A DNA stretch of 64,000 nt from Verrucomicrobiota bacterium (GTDB taxonomy: Bacteria > Verrucomicrobiota > Verrucomicrobiia > Opitutales > UBA953). Position numbers and translations under genes: made by a program. Below the pieces are notes generated by a model, which did not search any database, was not told the origin of the DNA, and saw only the letters and a program-made list of their open reading frames with translations. Below are positions 1 through 7,973 of this stretch, piece by piece (the stretch's first letter is position 1; each line of letters begins with the position of its first letter). The DNA lies in NCBI GenBank assembly GCA_015061905.1, contig SUVQ01000005.1:33192-97191 (forward strand), read 5' to 3'.

Positions 1-1
1 G

Positions 2-409
2 GTTCCCGAGTTCATTGAAATTTCTACTGTCGTAGATATGACTTTTCGCAATAGGTCAAAGGCTGGTTCCCGAGTTCATTGAAATTTCTACTGTCGTAGA
101 TGTTCAATAAGAGTAGCGTCCATTCCCAGTTCCCGAGTTCATTGAAATTTCTACTGTCGTAGATCTCAACTCCGGGCCTTAAACGCTTGTAAGGTTCCCG
201 AGTTCATTGAAATTTCTACTGTCGTAGATCATCAAGTAGGGTTAATGTGCGGACTGGTTCCCGAGTTCATTGAAATTTCTACTGTCGTAGATATTGTTTA
301 GAAGATTGCAAGGCGATTTGTTCCCGAGTTCATTGAAATTTCTACTGTCGTAGATATTCTTGTATTTCTCATAGTATTTTTTGGTTCCCGAGTTCATTAA
401 AATTTCTAT
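2..409 (+). CRISPR. Type V-A (Cas12a) CRISPR array, leader-distal end
   Basis: Six intact 36-base repeats lie at 2-37, 66-101, 129-164, 194-229, 257-292 and 320-355. A seventh, degenerate copy starts at 384 and matches only to about 408, with a G to A change. Spacers are 28, 27, 29, 27, 27 and 28 bases. The repeat begins GTTCCCGAGTTCATT and ends in AATTTCTACTGTCGTAGAT, the Cas12a crRNA handle: UCUAC pairs with GUAGA around a UGUC loop. This fixes the type and says the array is transcribed on the plus strand. The decayed last repeat marks the leader-distal end, so the leader and the cas12a/cas4/cas1/cas2 genes should lie left of base 1. I saw no match to any spacer elsewhere in the window. Array identity is very secure; the presence of a functional Cas12a is inferred. 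Confidence 0.97.
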
Positions 410-558
410 CACTACCAACAATTCACCTATTGTCGCGCTCGAAAATAAGAACAGAGATCTTGCGTAAGTCATTTTCGGGAAGATGAGAACACCAAGTATC
501 TTTCGTCCCGAGTTTTCAGAGAGGAAATGCAAACCTGTGCTACCGAAAAATACGTGGA
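410..558. other. Intergenic stretch after the CRISPR array, no gene seen
   Basis: The segment between the degenerate last repeat and the stop codon of thiE shows no recognisable coding sequence or terminator. The ORF called at 242-562 on the minus strand runs into the CRISPR repeats, and its repeated peptide is just translated repeat. A remnant of an older gene on the minus strand cannot be excluded, but I do not recognise one. Confidence 0.5.
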
Positions 559-1167
559 TCATCCGACAATTTCCTGTAGGCGGCGGATGGCGGCGTAGGG
601 GGCGGAGGCGCGGCAGACGGCGCGGACGACGGCGAAGTTTCGCGCTCCCGCGCGCAGGACGTCCGGCAGGCGGAATGCATCGATCCCGCCGATGGCGACG
701 GCGGGACAGGGCGCGGCGGCAATCATTTTTTGCATGGTTTCAAGCCCGAGCGTTGCGTCGGGGATTTCCTTGGTCGGCGTCGCGTAAACGGGGCCTACGC
801 CGATGTAATCCGGCGCGAGTTTACACGCGGCTTCGACCTGTGCGAGCGAATGCGTGGAGAGCCCGAAAATTTTCAGCGAGGGAAAGCGTTCCCGCGCGAC
901 GGGAATCGGCAAGTCGCTTTGCCCGAGATGCACGCCGTCGGCTCCGGTTTCGGCGGCGATTTCGGGATCGTCGTTGACGATGAAAAGCGTCGGCGTTCCC
1001 GCCGTGATTGCGCGGAGATTTTTCGCGGTTGCGACGATGCGTTCCCGCGGCGTGTGTTTCATGCGCAGCTGGACGAAGCGCACGCCGGCGCGCACGGCGG
1101 CTTCCGCGCAGGTTTCGTAGCTTGTCGCGGGATCGGTGATAACGAGATAAAGTCCGAAATTTTTCAT
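559..1167 (-). CDS. thiE: Thiamine phosphate synthase (first of two ThiE paralogues)
   Basis: ThiE couples HMP pyrophosphate with the thiazole phosphate to give thiamine phosphate in the cytoplasm. The 202-residue product is a normal-length TIM barrel with the family motifs in order: VQLRMK near residue 32, NDDPEIA and GADGVHLGQSDLP near 66-85, GLSTHS, GVGPVYATPTK and AIGGI. The Gln-x-Arg-x-Lys pyrimidine/pyrophosphate motif is intact. The usual Ser of the C-terminal V-S-A-I phosphate motif is replaced by Arg (VVRAVC). It lies downstream of the Thi4 gene on the same strand, separated by a palindromic repeat, and may share the TPP riboswitch-controlled transcript. A second ThiE with complementary deviations lies at 4992. 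The family call is secure; equal activity of both copies is not shown. Confidence 0.93.
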   Translation of the reverse strand: MKNFGLYLVITDPATSYETCAEAAVRAGVRFVQLRMKHTPRERIVATAKNLRAITAGTPTLFIVNDDPEIAAETGADGVHLGQSDLPIPVARERFPSLKIFGLSTHSLAQVEAACKLAPDYIGVGPVYATPTKEIPDATLGLETMQKMIAAAPCPAVAIGGIDAFRLPDVLRAGARNFAVVRAVCRASAPYAAIRRLQEIVG

Positions 1168-1189
1168 AAAAAGGGAAAAAGAAGTTAAA

Positions 1190-1284
1190 GTGCTTAAAAG
1201 CTGAAAAGCTTAGCCGCCTTCGGCGAGAAATATTTCTTGCGAAGCTGCCAACCTTTTCAGCTTCTAAGCTCCTAAGCTTTTATT
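1190..1284. repeat. Intergenic palindromic repeat (AAGCTTAAAG family)
   Basis: Between thiE and Thi4 lies a long imperfect inverted repeat. The left arm resembles AAAAGCTGAAAAGCTTAG, the right arm CTAAGCTCCTAAGCTTTTA. A small GCCGCCTTCGGCGAG hairpin sits in the loop. A similar element with the same arm words and a CGGCTTCGCCGAG hairpin lies at 63291-63430. The right end touches the Thi4 stop codon. Confidence 0.6.
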
Positions 1285-2053
1285 TTAAATCTTCGGCGAT
1301 GATGCCCGCGAGTTTGCGTCCGCTTTTAAGCATGCCGCCGAAAATCGGGCCCATGCGGAAGCCGCCCTGCACGTTGTTTGCCGCCATGCCGGAAGCGTAA
1401 AGCCCGGGGAAAAGCCGCTTCGTGTTTTCAACGGTCGTGCGTTCGCCGTCTTCCATCCACATGGGTTTTTCGCCGAGAATGCCGCCCGTCGGCGAATCGA
1501 TTTGAACGCCGGCTTTGTTGACGGCTTTGCGGACGATTTCGCTCGGATGCCCGGTGCCGTCCACCACGGCGCGCGCGGTAACGACAATCGGATCGACGTG
1601 CATGTCGAGCCGGCGCACGGGATTCCAGTTGATGACAACGCCCGCGATGACGCCGTCGTGAACGACGATGTCTTCGACGCAGACCGTGTTAAAAATCACC
1701 GCTCCCGCTTTGCGCGCGCCGAAAATCAGCCCCGCCGCCATTTCAACGGAATCGACCGTGTGAAACCCGTTCCCGCACGGAATGGTCGTAATTTCGAAAT
1801 CGCGGAGAATTTCTGCCGCGTCGTCTTGAACGACGACTTCGTTCATCAGCATTCCGCCGCCCCAAACGCCGCCGCCGGGCGCGAGTTTGCTTTCGTAAAT
1901 TGCGACTTTGTAGCCGGCTTTTGCGAGGTCGCGCGCGGCGACGAGTCCGCTCGGTCCTGCGCCGACGATGGCGACGTCCACCGCGAGGCGGCTTTCGAGT
2001 TTTTTGAAAAACGAACGCACGATTGCGCCCGAGATCTGTTCTTCCATAACCAT
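1280..2053 (-). CDS. thi4: Thi4-type thiazole synthase (sulfide-dependent class)
   Basis: The 257-residue protein makes the thiazole half of thiamine from NAD, glycine and sulfur. A dinucleotide-binding GAGPSG motif sits near residue 31, followed by the [16 protein letters not shown] signature and, at the end, [17 protein letters not shown]. In suicidal eukaryotic Thi4 the sulfur donor is a Cys in a C-M-D-P context. Here that position reads MHVDP, with His, as in catalytic archaeal and bacterial enzymes that take sulfide from solution. This suggests a sulfide-rich, low-oxygen setting. The start may be either of two ATGs at 2053 and 2047. A TPP riboswitch precedes the gene, so it should be repressed when thiamine is plentiful. 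Confidence 0.93.
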   Translation of the reverse strand: MVMEEQISGAIVRSFFKKLESRLAVDVAIVGAGPSGLVAARDLAKAGYKVAIYESKLAPGGGVWGGGMLMNEVVVQDDAAEILRDFEITTIPCGNGFHTVDSVEMAAGLIFGARKAGAVIFNTVCVEDIVVHDGVIAGVVINWNPVRRLDMHVDPIVVTARAVVDGTGHPSEIVRKAVNKAGVQIDSPTGGILGEKPMWMEDGERTTVENTKRLFPGLYASGMAANNVQGGFRMGPIFGGMLKSGRKLAGIIAEDLK

Positions 2054-2145
2054 GTTTTTTTGCTCTTTCTGTTATTTTTTTTCGTTTTCAAAAGAGCGCA
2101 CGGTGCGGGAACACCCGTTCGCGCAACACGGTCGAAACTTCCTCA

Positions 2146-2228
2146 GCATTTCCTACGCCGGCATTATCCGGATCAGGTTCGCGGGTATAATCTCAGCCGA
2201 CGGGAAACGTTCCCGCGGGCACCCCTTA
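2146..2228 (-). promoter_or_regulatory. TPP riboswitch (THI box)
   Basis: Read on the minus strand the segment contains GGGGTGC, GGCTGAGA, TATACCC, GAACCTGATCCGG and GGCGTAGGAAA in the order and spacing of the TPP aptamer. The optional variable stem is built from CGGGAACGTTTCCCG, itself an inverted pair of the word that saturates this genome. About 90 bases separate it from the Thi4 start. Within them a GCGCGAACGGG/TCCCGC stem could act as expression platform. It should shut off Thi4, and perhaps thiE, when TPP binds. Confidence 0.95.
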
Positions 2229-2375
2229 CTGAAAACTTGCGGGAAAGTTATGAGCGTTCCCGCGCCGACGCAAACAAATTTTCCGTAAAAAGAGAGGGCG
2301 GGGCGGGCTGTTTTTACCTTGCGGGAACGCACGGAAGTTTTAGACTCTTCGCATAACTTTTTTTCTGATTTTCCA

Positions 2376-2912
2376 ATGAGTGCCGCAAATACCGAAGTCG
2401 CTTATAACAGCAAAATCGAAGGCGGGGTCGTCGTAACTAAGCTCGACGCCGCGATTGACTGGATTCGTTCCCATTCCGTTTGGCCCATGCCGATGGGCTT
2501 GGCTTGCTGTGCGATTGAATTTATGTCGGCGAGCTGCTCGCGCTTCGACATTTCCCGTTTCGGGATGGAAGTAACGCGCTTTTCGCCGCGCCAGGCGGAC
2601 TGCATGATTGTCGCGGGAACGGTAACTTACAAAATGTCGCAGGCGGTGCGCCGTATTTACGACCAGATGGCGGAGCCGAAATGGGTGATTGCGATGGGTG
2701 CTTGCGCTTCGTCCGGCGGAATGTATCGCAGCTATTCGACCTTGCAGGGCGTGGATCGCATCTTGCCGGTCGACGTTTATATTTCGGGTTGCCCGACGCG
2801 CCCGGAAGCGCTTTTTGACGGGCTTATGGCTTTGCAAAAGATGATCGCAAAGGAACCGGGACTGAAATTGCTCAAGCGCGACCGTCCGGTAAAGCCGCTT
2901 TATTTCGGCTAA
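2376..2912 (+). CDS. nuoB: NADH-quinone oxidoreductase subunit B
   Basis: NuoB carries the terminal N2 [4Fe-4S] cluster that passes electrons to quinone at the membrane/peripheral-arm junction of complex I. The cluster ligands are visible: the tandem Cys pair in [10 protein letters not shown], Cys in GACASSGG and Cys in [10 protein letters not shown] chose the ATG at 2376 ([10 protein letters not shown]) over the track start at 2319, because the extra residues have no family counterpart; the product is then 178 residues, normal for the family. nuoC and nuoD follow on the same strand. No nuoA is seen upstream, so the rest of complex I must be encoded elsewhere. Confidence 0.95.
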   Translation: MSAANTEVAYNSKIEGGVVVTKLDAAIDWIRSHSVWPMPMGLACCAIEFMSASCSRFDISRFGMEVTRFSPRQADCMIVAGTVTYKMSQAVRRIYDQMAEPKWVIAMGACASSGGMYRSYSTLQGVDRILPVDVYISGCPTRPEALFDGLMALQKMIAKEPGLKLLKRDRPVKPLYFG

Positions 2913-2968
2913 AAAAACGCAAGCGGCGTTCCCGTAAATTTTTGAAAATCTCTCAAGGATTCCTGTTT

Positions 2969-3601
2969 ATGACCGAAAAAGATTTGGCTCTGCAGAACGA
3001 ACTTTTGGAAAAATATCCCTACGTCTCGGTGCGCCCGGGTTCTGCGGACCACGCGTCGTTTGACGTTCCCGCGGACAAGGCTGTCGAGTTCGCGCTCGCT
3101 CTCCGCGACAAGGAAGGTTTTTCGTCGATTAACGACGTTACCGGTTGCGACTGGGGCGTTGATGCGTCCCCGCGCTTTTCCGCGATTTGGCACGTTTACA
3201 GCTACGAGTGCCACCAATACGTGCGCATTAATGTTTATGCGGCGGACAATGAAAAGCCCGCCGTGCCGTCGCTTTGTTCCGTTTGGGCCGGTTGCAACTG
3301 GCACGAACGCGAAGCTTACGACTTGGTCGGAATCACGTTCACGAACCACCCCGACATGCGCCGCATTTTGATGTGGGACGAATATCCGTATCACCCGTTG
3401 CGCAAGGATTTCCCGCTCGCGGGAATCGAAGTGCCGCATCCGGATCCGGACACCGTCGCGCAAACGGGCGTCAAAGTGCTTCCCGCGCCGATGAACGGCG
3501 GACCGTTTGTTTCCTGCCGCGGCAACACGATGCGCGAAACCGAACCGCGCGCGCTCGACCAGGAATGGAGCGAAGGCAACCGCAAACCCGCCGCCGAATA
3601 A
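2969..3601 (+). CDS. nuoC: NADH-quinone oxidoreductase subunit C
   Basis: NuoC (30 kDa subunit family) is a peripheral-arm scaffold next to NuoD. Its C-terminal signature is intact: HEREAYDLVGI, then HPDMRRILMWDEYPYHPLRKDFPL in shortened form. I prefer the ATG at 2969 (MTEKDLALQ), about 10 bases after an AAGGA ribosome-binding sequence; the product is 210 residues. The track start at 2942 adds nine unsupported residues. It lies 56 bases after nuoB and 39 before nuoD in one probable operon. It is separate from nuoD, unlike the nuoCD fusion of enterobacteria. Confidence 0.94.
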   Translation: MTEKDLALQNELLEKYPYVSVRPGSADHASFDVPADKAVEFALALRDKEGFSSINDVTGCDWGVDASPRFSAIWHVYSYECHQYVRINVYAADNEKPAVPSLCSVWAGCNWHEREAYDLVGITFTNHPDMRRILMWDEYPYHPLRKDFPLAGIEVPHPDPDTVAQTGVKVLPAPMNGGPFVSCRGNTMRETEPRALDQEWSEGNRKPAAE

Positions 3602-3640
3602 TTCGCGGGAACGCAAATCCAAACTACGGAGTTTTTTACA

Positions 3641-4870
3641 ATGTCCAAAACCATCGATTTTGAATATTCCGAAGCCGCCGCCCGCGAAGAAGACCTCGTT
3701 CCGTGCGAAAAAATGCACCTGACGATGGGGCCGTCTCACCCGGCAACGCACGGCGTGCTCCGCCTCCAGCTCGAAGTGGACGGCGAAATCGTCACCAAGT
3801 GCACGCCGGTGGTCGGCTACCTGCACCGCGGCGACGACAAGTTGGCGGAAAACATGACGTATAATCAGTTCGTGCCGTTTACGGACCGCCTCGATTATCT
3901 CGCGCCGATTTGCAACAATGTCGCCTATGCGCTTACGGTCGAAAAACTCGCCGGGCTGGAAGTTCCCGCCCGTTGCGCCGCGCTTCGCGTTTTGACCTGT
4001 GAGCTTTCCCGTATTTCCTCGCACCTGCTCGGTCTCGGCGTTTACGCGATGGATACGGGCGCATTGACCGTTTTTCTTACAACTTATACCGAGCGTGAAC
4101 GCATTTACACGCTTTTTGAAGAACTTACCGGGCAACGCCTTACGAACAGCTACACGCGCATCGGCGGCGTTACGCGCGACGTTCCCGAAGGCTGGCTTGA
4201 AAAAGTCGAAAAAGCCTGCGATTGCATTCTCAAGGGTGTCGACGAAATGGAAGGCTTGCTTTCGCGCAACAAAATCTTCCTCGACCGCACGAAGGACATC
4301 GCCGTCATCACCAAGGAAATGGCACTGCAATACGGGCTCACCGGCGTGAATTTGCGTTGCGCGGGCATCGGCTCCGACATTCGCAAGGACCGTCCCTACA
4401 GCGGCTACGAACAATACGATTTTGACGTTCCCGTCGGCACCGTCGGCGACTGCTACGACCGCTATTTGCTCAAAACGGAAGAAATCCGCCAATCCGTGCG
4501 TATCGTGCGTCAGGTTTGCAAAACGCTTCCGGACGGACCGATTTTTGCCGAGGATGCAAAGAAAATTTGCCTCCCGCCGAAACAGCGCGTGCTCATCGGC
4601 ATGGAAGAACTGATTCAGAACTTCATGCTCACGACGCACGGTCCGCAGATTCCCGCCGGCGAAGCGTATTTTGAAGCGGAAAACCCGAAGGGCGCGCTCG
4701 GCTTCTTTATTCACTCGAAGGGTGAAGGGCATCCGTATCGCCTGCACGTGCGCGGACCCTCGTTCGTTTCGCTTTCGACGCTTCCGGTGCTCGTTCCGGG
4801 CAACTTCGTTACGGACATTCCCGCGATTCTCGGTTCGCTCGACTTTGTTCAGGGCGAGTGCGACCGCTAA
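3641..4870 (+). CDS. nuoD: NADH-quinone oxidoreductase subunit D
   Basis: NuoD (49 kDa subunit) forms the quinone-reaction chamber together with NuoB. The 409-residue product shows the diagnostic N-terminal MGPSHPATHGVLRL, then VGYLHRG, ELSRISSHLLGLG, RIGGV and the C-terminal GEAYFEAENPKGALGFFI and FVTDIPAILGSLDFVQGECDR, ending with Arg as in the family. It is full length with the common start. It is the last gene of the nuoBCD cluster and is followed by a strong terminator at 4890. Confidence 0.96.
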   Translation: MSKTIDFEYSEAAAREEDLVPCEKMHLTMGPSHPATHGVLRLQLEVDGEIVTKCTPVVGYLHRGDDKLAENMTYNQFVPFTDRLDYLAPICNNVAYALTVEKLAGLEVPARCAALRVLTCELSRISSHLLGLGVYAMDTGALTVFLTTYTERERIYTLFEELTGQRLTNSYTRIGGVTRDVPEGWLEKVEKACDCILKGVDEMEGLLSRNKIFLDRTKDIAVITKEMALQYGLTGVNLRCAGIGSDIRKDRPYSGYEQYDFDVPVGTVGDCYDRYLLKTEEIRQSVRIVRQVCKTLPDGPIFAEDAKKICLPPKQRVLIGMEELIQNFMLTTHGPQIPAGEAYFEAENPKGALGFFIHSKGEGHPYRLHVRGPSFVSLSTLPVLVPGNFVTDIPAILGSLDFVQGECDR

Positions 4871-4889
4871 GAAATCATATTTTCAGGCT

Positions 4890-4934
4890 AAAAAAAGCGT
4901 TCCCGCGAAGCAAAGTTGCGGGAACGCTTTTTTT
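4890..4934. terminator. Bidirectional-looking intrinsic terminator after nuoD
   Basis: A-run plus GCGTTCCCGC pairs with GCGGGAACGC plus T-run around an 11-base loop. The stem is an inverted pair of the genome-wide word. The T-run on the plus strand and the A-run in front suit termination from both sides; only nuoD reads into it directly. Confidence 0.9.
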
Positions 4935-4991
4935 GCAAAAAAGAAACAGATATTTGATAATTTGACGCTCTTATGAGTAATATCTTCCGAA

Positions 4992-5615
4992 ATGGAAAAT
5001 CGATTTGATTTGAGTCTTTATTTAGTAACGGACGCACCGGAAAGATGCCGCTTGGGCTTGCTTGAAACCGTCGAAGCCGCCGTTGACGGCGGGGTAACGA
5101 TTGTGCAATACCGCTCCGAAAACCCGAACGCGGGAACGTGCTACGCCGAAGCCTTGCGGCTTGCGGATTTTTTGCGTTCCCGGAAAATCCCGCTCATCGT
5201 CAACAACCGTGCGGATCTCGCCTTGGCGGTAAACGCGGACGGCGTTCACGTCGGGCAAAAGGATTTGCCTGTTGAAGCGGTTCGCAGGCTTATCGGAACG
5301 AAAAAAATCCTCGGGCTTTCCGTCTCCGATTGGCGTGAAATGGAGGCGGCGAAAACAGCTCCGGTTGATTATCTCGGCATCGGTCCGGTTTTTCCCACCG
5401 CGACGAAAACGGACGCGGCACCGGCGTTGGGCGCGGAGAATTTCGCGAAACTTTCGGCGCAGTCTCCGTTCCCGGCGGTCGCCATCGGCGGGATTAGCGT
5501 TGATCGAGCGAGGGCGTTGCGGCGCGCCGTTCCCGGCGTCGGCATTGCCGTTGTTTCTGCGATTTGCGGTGCGGAAAATCCGAAACTTGCCGCCGCGAAC
5601 TTTCTTTGTGAGTAA
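4992..5615 (+). CDS. thiE: Second thiamine phosphate synthase-like protein
   Basis: This 207-residue ThiE/TenI-family barrel is clearly a paralogue, not a recent duplicate, of the protein at 559. It keeps NNRADLALAVNADGVHVGQKDLP in broken form, LGLSVSDW, LGIGPVFPTATKTD, AIGGIS and a typical VVSAIC end. The Q-x-R-x-K motif is altered to QYRSEN, so the Lys of canonical ThiE is missing. That Lys helps bind the pyrimidine pyrophosphate, so this copy may be weaker or may act as a TenI-like protein. It is followed 45 bases later by ridA. No riboswitch is seen before it; it starts behind the nuoD terminator. Confidence 0.85.
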   Translation: MENRFDLSLYLVTDAPERCRLGLLETVEAAVDGGVTIVQYRSENPNAGTCYAEALRLADFLRSRKIPLIVNNRADLALAVNADGVHVGQKDLPVEAVRRLIGTKKILGLSVSDWREMEAAKTAPVDYLGIGPVFPTATKTDAAPALGAENFAKLSAQSPFPAVAIGGISVDRARALRRAVPGVGIAVVSAICGAENPKLAAANFLCE

Positions 5616-5660
5616 AAAAACTTTGCGGCTTTCCACAGGAGGAGTAGTATTTCGCACATC

Positions 5661-6125
5661 ATGAATATTGAAGCAAAAATTCAGGAATTGGGGCTGACGC
5701 TCCCGCCGCCGCCGGCTCCCGCCGGAGCTTACGTTCCCGCCGTGCGCACGGGGAATTTGCTTTTTCTTTCCGGAACATTGCCGATGGCGGACGGCAAACT
5801 CACGCACACGGGCATGATCGGTTCTTCGCCGGAAAAAGACATCGCTTACGGTTACGCCGCCGCCCGCCAATGCGCCCTCGCGGCACTCGCCAACGCAAAA
5901 GCTTTTCTCGGTTCGCTGGATAAAGTGAAACGCGTCGTCAACGTGAACGGATTCGTTTACGCGCCCGAAGGTTTTGCCGATGCTCCGAAAGTCATCAACG
6001 GCGCTTCGGAACTTTTTATGGCGGTTTTCGGCGAAAACGGAAAACACGCGCGCGCGGCTGTCGCTCTCGGCGGCGTTCCGCTTCATGCGACCACGGAAGT
6101 GCAGGTTATTCTCGAAGTGGAATAA
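5661..6125 (+). CDS. ridA: RidA/YjgF-family enamine/imine deaminase
   Basis: RidA proteins hydrolyse reactive 2-aminoacrylate made by PLP enzymes. The 154-residue product fits the longer YjgF subgroup, with LTLPPPP near the N-terminus, GNLLFLSGTLP, and the active-site Arg in RAAVALGGVPL near the C-terminus, followed by TTEVQVILEVE. A purine-rich AGGAGGAG sequence lies about 20 bases before the ATG. It probably shares a transcript with the second thiE. RidA is often linked to protection of PLP-dependent and thiamine-related metabolism, which fits the neighbourhood but is not proof of a thiamine role. Confidence 0.92.
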   Translation: MNIEAKIQELGLTLPPPPAPAGAYVPAVRTGNLLFLSGTLPMADGKLTHTGMIGSSPEKDIAYGYAAARQCALAALANAKAFLGSLDKVKRVVNVNGFVYAPEGFADAPKVINGASELFMAVFGENGKHARAAVALGGVPLHATTEVQVILEVE

Positions 6126-6184
6126 TCTCTTTGTATCCGGTTTTCGGATATAATACGAAGCGCGAGCCGCTTCCTTTCCTTTGA

Positions 6185-7933
6185 ATGAGCGACGCAGAAG
6201 CCAGTTTTCATCCCGGAGAAAAAATCGGAGACTACGAAGTTATTTCGATTCTCGGATTCGGCGCAACCGGCACGGTGTATCTGACGCAACACGCCGTGCT
6301 GAAAAAGCTTTTTGCCGTAAAAGTGCTCAGCGGCGATTTGGCGTTTATGCCGGAATTTGTTCGCGTTTTTCAGCACGAGGCGCAAATCGTCGCGGCTCTC
6401 AATCACGAAAACATCGTTCCCGTGCATAATTTCGGAGAATGCAACGGGTTTTATTATTACGTGATGGATTTCGTCAACGGCGGCACGCTTGAAGACGTGC
6501 GCCGGCGCAACGGCGGGCGTCTGCGTCCCGACGCCGCTATCGCGCTCATTTCCTCCGTGGCAAAAGGGCTTGCCTACGCGCACGCTTACGGAGTGGTTCA
6601 TCGGGATTTAAAACCGGAAAATATTTTGCTGACACGGACGGGAACGCCGCAAATTACCGATTTCGGTATGGCGTATGTAGACCGTAAATACATCGCCGGG
6701 CGGAGGCGCATGGAAGAGCGTCGCCGCACAAATCCGGCGGCGAAATTTCGCTCTGTCGTCGGTATCGGCGGGAACGTTTCTGCCGGTCCGTCCCAAACGC
6801 AAATCGCCATCGAAGAAAATGCCGGAGATAATCCGGAAGTCGAGGGCGGCACGGAAGGCTACATTGCTCCGGAACTCAATCGCGGAGTTGCGGCAACGCC
6901 GCGCGCGGACGTGTATGCGCTGGGTGCGCTTTTGCATTTTCTGCTCGTCGGCGAAACTCCGCCGGAGCCGGGGCGGCTTTCTCCGGAGATTTTCAAACTC
7001 GGTTCCCGCTCCCTGATAGAACTGTTGGAGCGGTCCCTGAATATTATTCCGACGCGGCGTTATCCGACGGCGAAGGAATTTCTTGACGCCCTGGAACGTG
7101 TCGGGAAAGCTCCGGCGCGCCGCCGCCGTGCCGTTTTTTACGCTTTGGGCGCGGCGATGATTTGTGCGGCGTTCGGCTTTGCCTTTACGGTCGGAGAACG
7201 TTCGCAGTTGAAGAAAACGGAAACGCGCGTTGCCGCCGCTACACAGAAGTTTTTTGAAAAGGACGCAAATCCCGAAAGCGGGAACGCGGTTGCGGGTTCT
7301 GCCAAAGCGGATGCATCGCCGACGGTGAAAGTTTCGGTTGCCGTTCCGGGTTCGGAAGAGGATTTTTCCTCTGCCGAGGAGCAGGTTTCCGTCTCGTCGG
7401 TTTCTCCGTCTTCGGCTTCCGTTCCTGCGGAAAACAAAACGCGTTCCCGCGAAAAATCAAATTCGGAGTATTCCGAAGTGGCGGAGCGCGAATATTGGGA
7501 GCGCCTTTGCGCCGAGCGCACCGGGAGAAAAGGCGTTTCGGTGAATTTTCTTACCAGCGGGGAGCCGGTTTTGCGCATCGCTCCCGGACAAACGCTCGAA
7601 TTTCCGCATTCCGTAAAGGCGGGAACGTATAATATTTACCTGAGAACAACCGGCGATATTCCCGGCGGCTCCGTTCCCGTTCGGCTGAGCATCGGAGGCG
7701 ATCAGGTTTCCCGCGAATTGAAGTTTGACGGGAGCGCGACGGATATCGGTTTGCGTTATTTTTCGATGATAGACGTCGCGTCAAACGCAGATAGAATTTG
7801 TATCGAGATTCTTAATACGCAAGGGCTTGTGCCTTCCGTCGGAATTATGGAAATCGAAATTCGCCCGACTTTCAGCAATGCGGATTTTTCACGCATGTTC
7901 GGCGAATTCCTTTCCGTGCTTTCCGAAAAATAA
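6185..7933 (+). CDS. Membrane-anchored Ser/Thr protein kinase with extracytoplasmic domain
   Basis: Residues 9-305 form a Hanks-type kinase: glycine loop LGFGATGTVYL, AVKVL Lys, HRDLKPEN catalytic loop near 139, DFG in ITDFGMAY, and IAPEL. All catalytic residues are present, so it should be active. The segment between DFG and APE is about 65 residues, far longer than usual, and rich in Arg, Ser and Thr. A single membrane helix follows near 318-338 (FYALGAAMICAAFGFAF). Then comes a Ser/Glu-rich linker, and the last 150 residues look like a beta-sandwich, possibly carbohydrate-binding (LRIAPGQTLEFPH, GTYNIYLRTTGD); that reading is tentative. Substrates are unknown. It stands alone, convergent with cca. 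Confidence 0.9.
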   Translation: MSDAEASFHPGEKIGDYEVISILGFGATGTVYLTQHAVLKKLFAVKVLSGDLAFMPEFVRVFQHEAQIVAALNHENIVPVHNFGECNGFYYYVMDFVNGGTLEDVRRRNGGRLRPDAAIALISSVAKGLAYAHAYGVVHRDLKPENILLTRTGTPQITDFGMAYVDRKYIAGRRRMEERRRTNPAAKFRSVVGIGGNVSAGPSQTQIAIEENAGDNPEVEGGTEGYIAPELNRGVAATPRADVYALGALLHFLLVGETPPEPGRLSPEIFKLGSRSLIELLERSLNIIPTRRYPTAKEFLDALERVGKAPARRRRAVFYALGAAMICAAFGFAFTVGERSQLKKTETRVAAATQKFFEKDANPESGNAVAGSAKADASPTVKVSVAVPGSEEDFSSAEEQVSVSSVSPSSASVPAENKTRSREKSNSEYSEVAEREYWERLCAERTGRKGVSVNFLTSGEPVLRIAPGQTLEFPHSVKAGTYNIYLRTTGDIPGGSVPVRLSIGGDQVSRELKFDGSATDIGLRYFSMIDVASNADRICIEILNTQGLVPSVGIMEIEIRPTFSNADFSRMFGEFLSVLSEK

Positions 7934-7973
7934 ATTTTCCCGTCTTTTTTATTTTGCCGGATTTTTGCGATTT

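Noticed and set aside
2-409. Self-targeting spacers
   Set aside because: I compared spacers by eye with the window and saw no match; only a genome-wide search would settle it.
242-562. 106-residue minus-strand ORF over the CRISPR array
   Set aside because: Contains translated CRISPR repeats (NIYDSRNFNELGN twice), so it is not a gene.
483-977. Arg-rich 164-residue ORF
   Set aside because: Shadow of thiE in the high-GC antisense frame.
2909-4747. 612-residue minus-strand ORF
   Set aside because: Shadow of nuoC and nuoD; its composition is Arg/His/Phe-rich with no family text.
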